Below are positions 63,834-64,000 of a DNA stretch of 64,000 nucleotides, one piece after another. Under the pieces are notes generated by a model. The model was not told the origin of the DNA. It made no database searches and saw only the letters and a program-made list of their open reading frames with translations. A program made the position numbers and the translations under genes. The DNA lies in contig NZ_JARGDO010000008.1 in NCBI RefSeq assembly GCF_029211185.1, positions 109,149-173,148 of the forward strand, given 5' to 3'. How positions within the stretch are numbered: the stretch's first letter is position 1; every line of letters begins with the position of its first letter. Source of the DNA: Tessaracoccus caeni (lineage in GTDB: Bacteria; Actinomycetota; Actinomycetes; Propionibacteriales; Propionibacteriaceae).

Positions 63834-63907
63834 GGGGTCAGTCTTCGACGGCGTTGCCCCAGAGAGCCGCTCCCTGAGGTGCGACGAAGGAGACGCTTCT
63901 ATGTTTG

Positions 63908-64000
63908 TCAATGGTGGTTTTCGAGGTGTTTGAAGAGTTCTCGTGCGATGTAGCGTTTGAGACAGCGGCGGGCGCGTGGGAGGTCTGAGCCGCTTGTGAT
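63908..64000 (-). mobile_element. C-terminal end of an IS110-type transposase (partial)
   Basis: Read on the minus strand from the window edge, the frame gives ITSGSDLPRARRCLKRYIAR, then ELFKHLENHH and TGA at 63908. The segment RRCLKRYIARELF is the usual C-terminus of one large group of IS110 (DEDD) transposases. Only 30 codons are in the window, so whether the element is intact cannot be judged. The non-coding element end must lie within 63834-63907, right beside the palindromic repeat. Confidence 0.7.

Overview
The window is high-GC, densely coded actinobacterial chromosome. Gene content points to the Propionibacteriaceae or close relatives. Supporting genes are a pyrophosphate-dependent phosphofructokinase (GGDD and PKTIDND motifs), SepH, RbpA, a polyprenol-phosphate mannose synthase next to Lnt, and a run of actinobacterial DUF families (DUF5998, DUF4193, DUF4235, DUF3093, DUF3710, DUF3000). 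The family assignment is inference; no rRNA is present to settle it.

Layout. 1-5.1 kb: 5'-truncated YihY/BrkB membrane protein, PPi-phosphofructokinase, a lone TadE-like pseudopilin, a YciO-type protein and a DUF1846 protein. 5.1-12.8 kb: three paralogous four-cysteine lipoproteins followed by a translationally coupled MacA/MacB-type ABC system, closed by a strong hairpin. 12.8-16.8 kb: beta-carbonic anhydrase coupled to ParC-type topoisomerase A, and an App1-type phosphatase. 16.9-22.6 kb: a conserved actinobacterial block (DUF5998, phosphodiesterase, SepH, DUF4193, DUF4235, DUF3093, dUTPase, DUF3710, OB-fold). 22.6-26.5 kb: an interruption of that block, holding many palindromic repeats and one large secreted CHAP/FG-GAP/Ig-like protein with internal near-identical repeats. 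26.5-37.7 kb: the block resumes (two TrkA/RCK proteins, a KimA-like K+ transporter, an RNA methyltransferase, aconitase, Dxs, RNase D/HRDC, DUF3000). 37.8-42.9 kb: MsrB, a degenerate CbiX-like protein and a heterodimeric ABC exporter. 42.9-45.1 kb: four tRNA genes and a HipBA toxin-antitoxin pair. 45.2-49.2 kb: SixA-type phosphatase, a 56-residue protein, a NarL-type two-component system and two membrane proteins. 49.2-52.3 kb: methionine genes metY-metX-metW. 52.3-57.8 kb: GH3 beta-glucosidase, an MFS transporter and GH13 alpha-glucosidase. 57.8-64 kb: 5'-3' exonuclease, Lnt, Ppm, FxsA, RbpA, glycerophosphodiesterase, pyridoxal kinase, a palindromic repeat and the 3' end of an IS110-type transposase.

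Three themes cut across the window. First, a family of palindromic intergenic repeats with arms like CACGCTCTTTGAGGTGCG and GCCTCGAAAAGAGCGTG lies mostly just after stop codons; several copies cluster around the secreted-protein gene, and one lies beside the IS110-type transposase end. Second, at least fifteen genes have a TANNNT or CANNNT -10-like hexamer exactly 6 or 7 nt before the start codon and no Shine-Dalgarno sequence, the architecture of leaderless mRNAs. Third, several transport systems show informative sequence asymmetries, notably an ABC exporter whose degenerate residues in the two subunits are complementary.

Starts were chosen from Shine-Dalgarno spacing, -10 spacing or overlap with the preceding gene. 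Functions were read from motifs by eye; no database search was possible.
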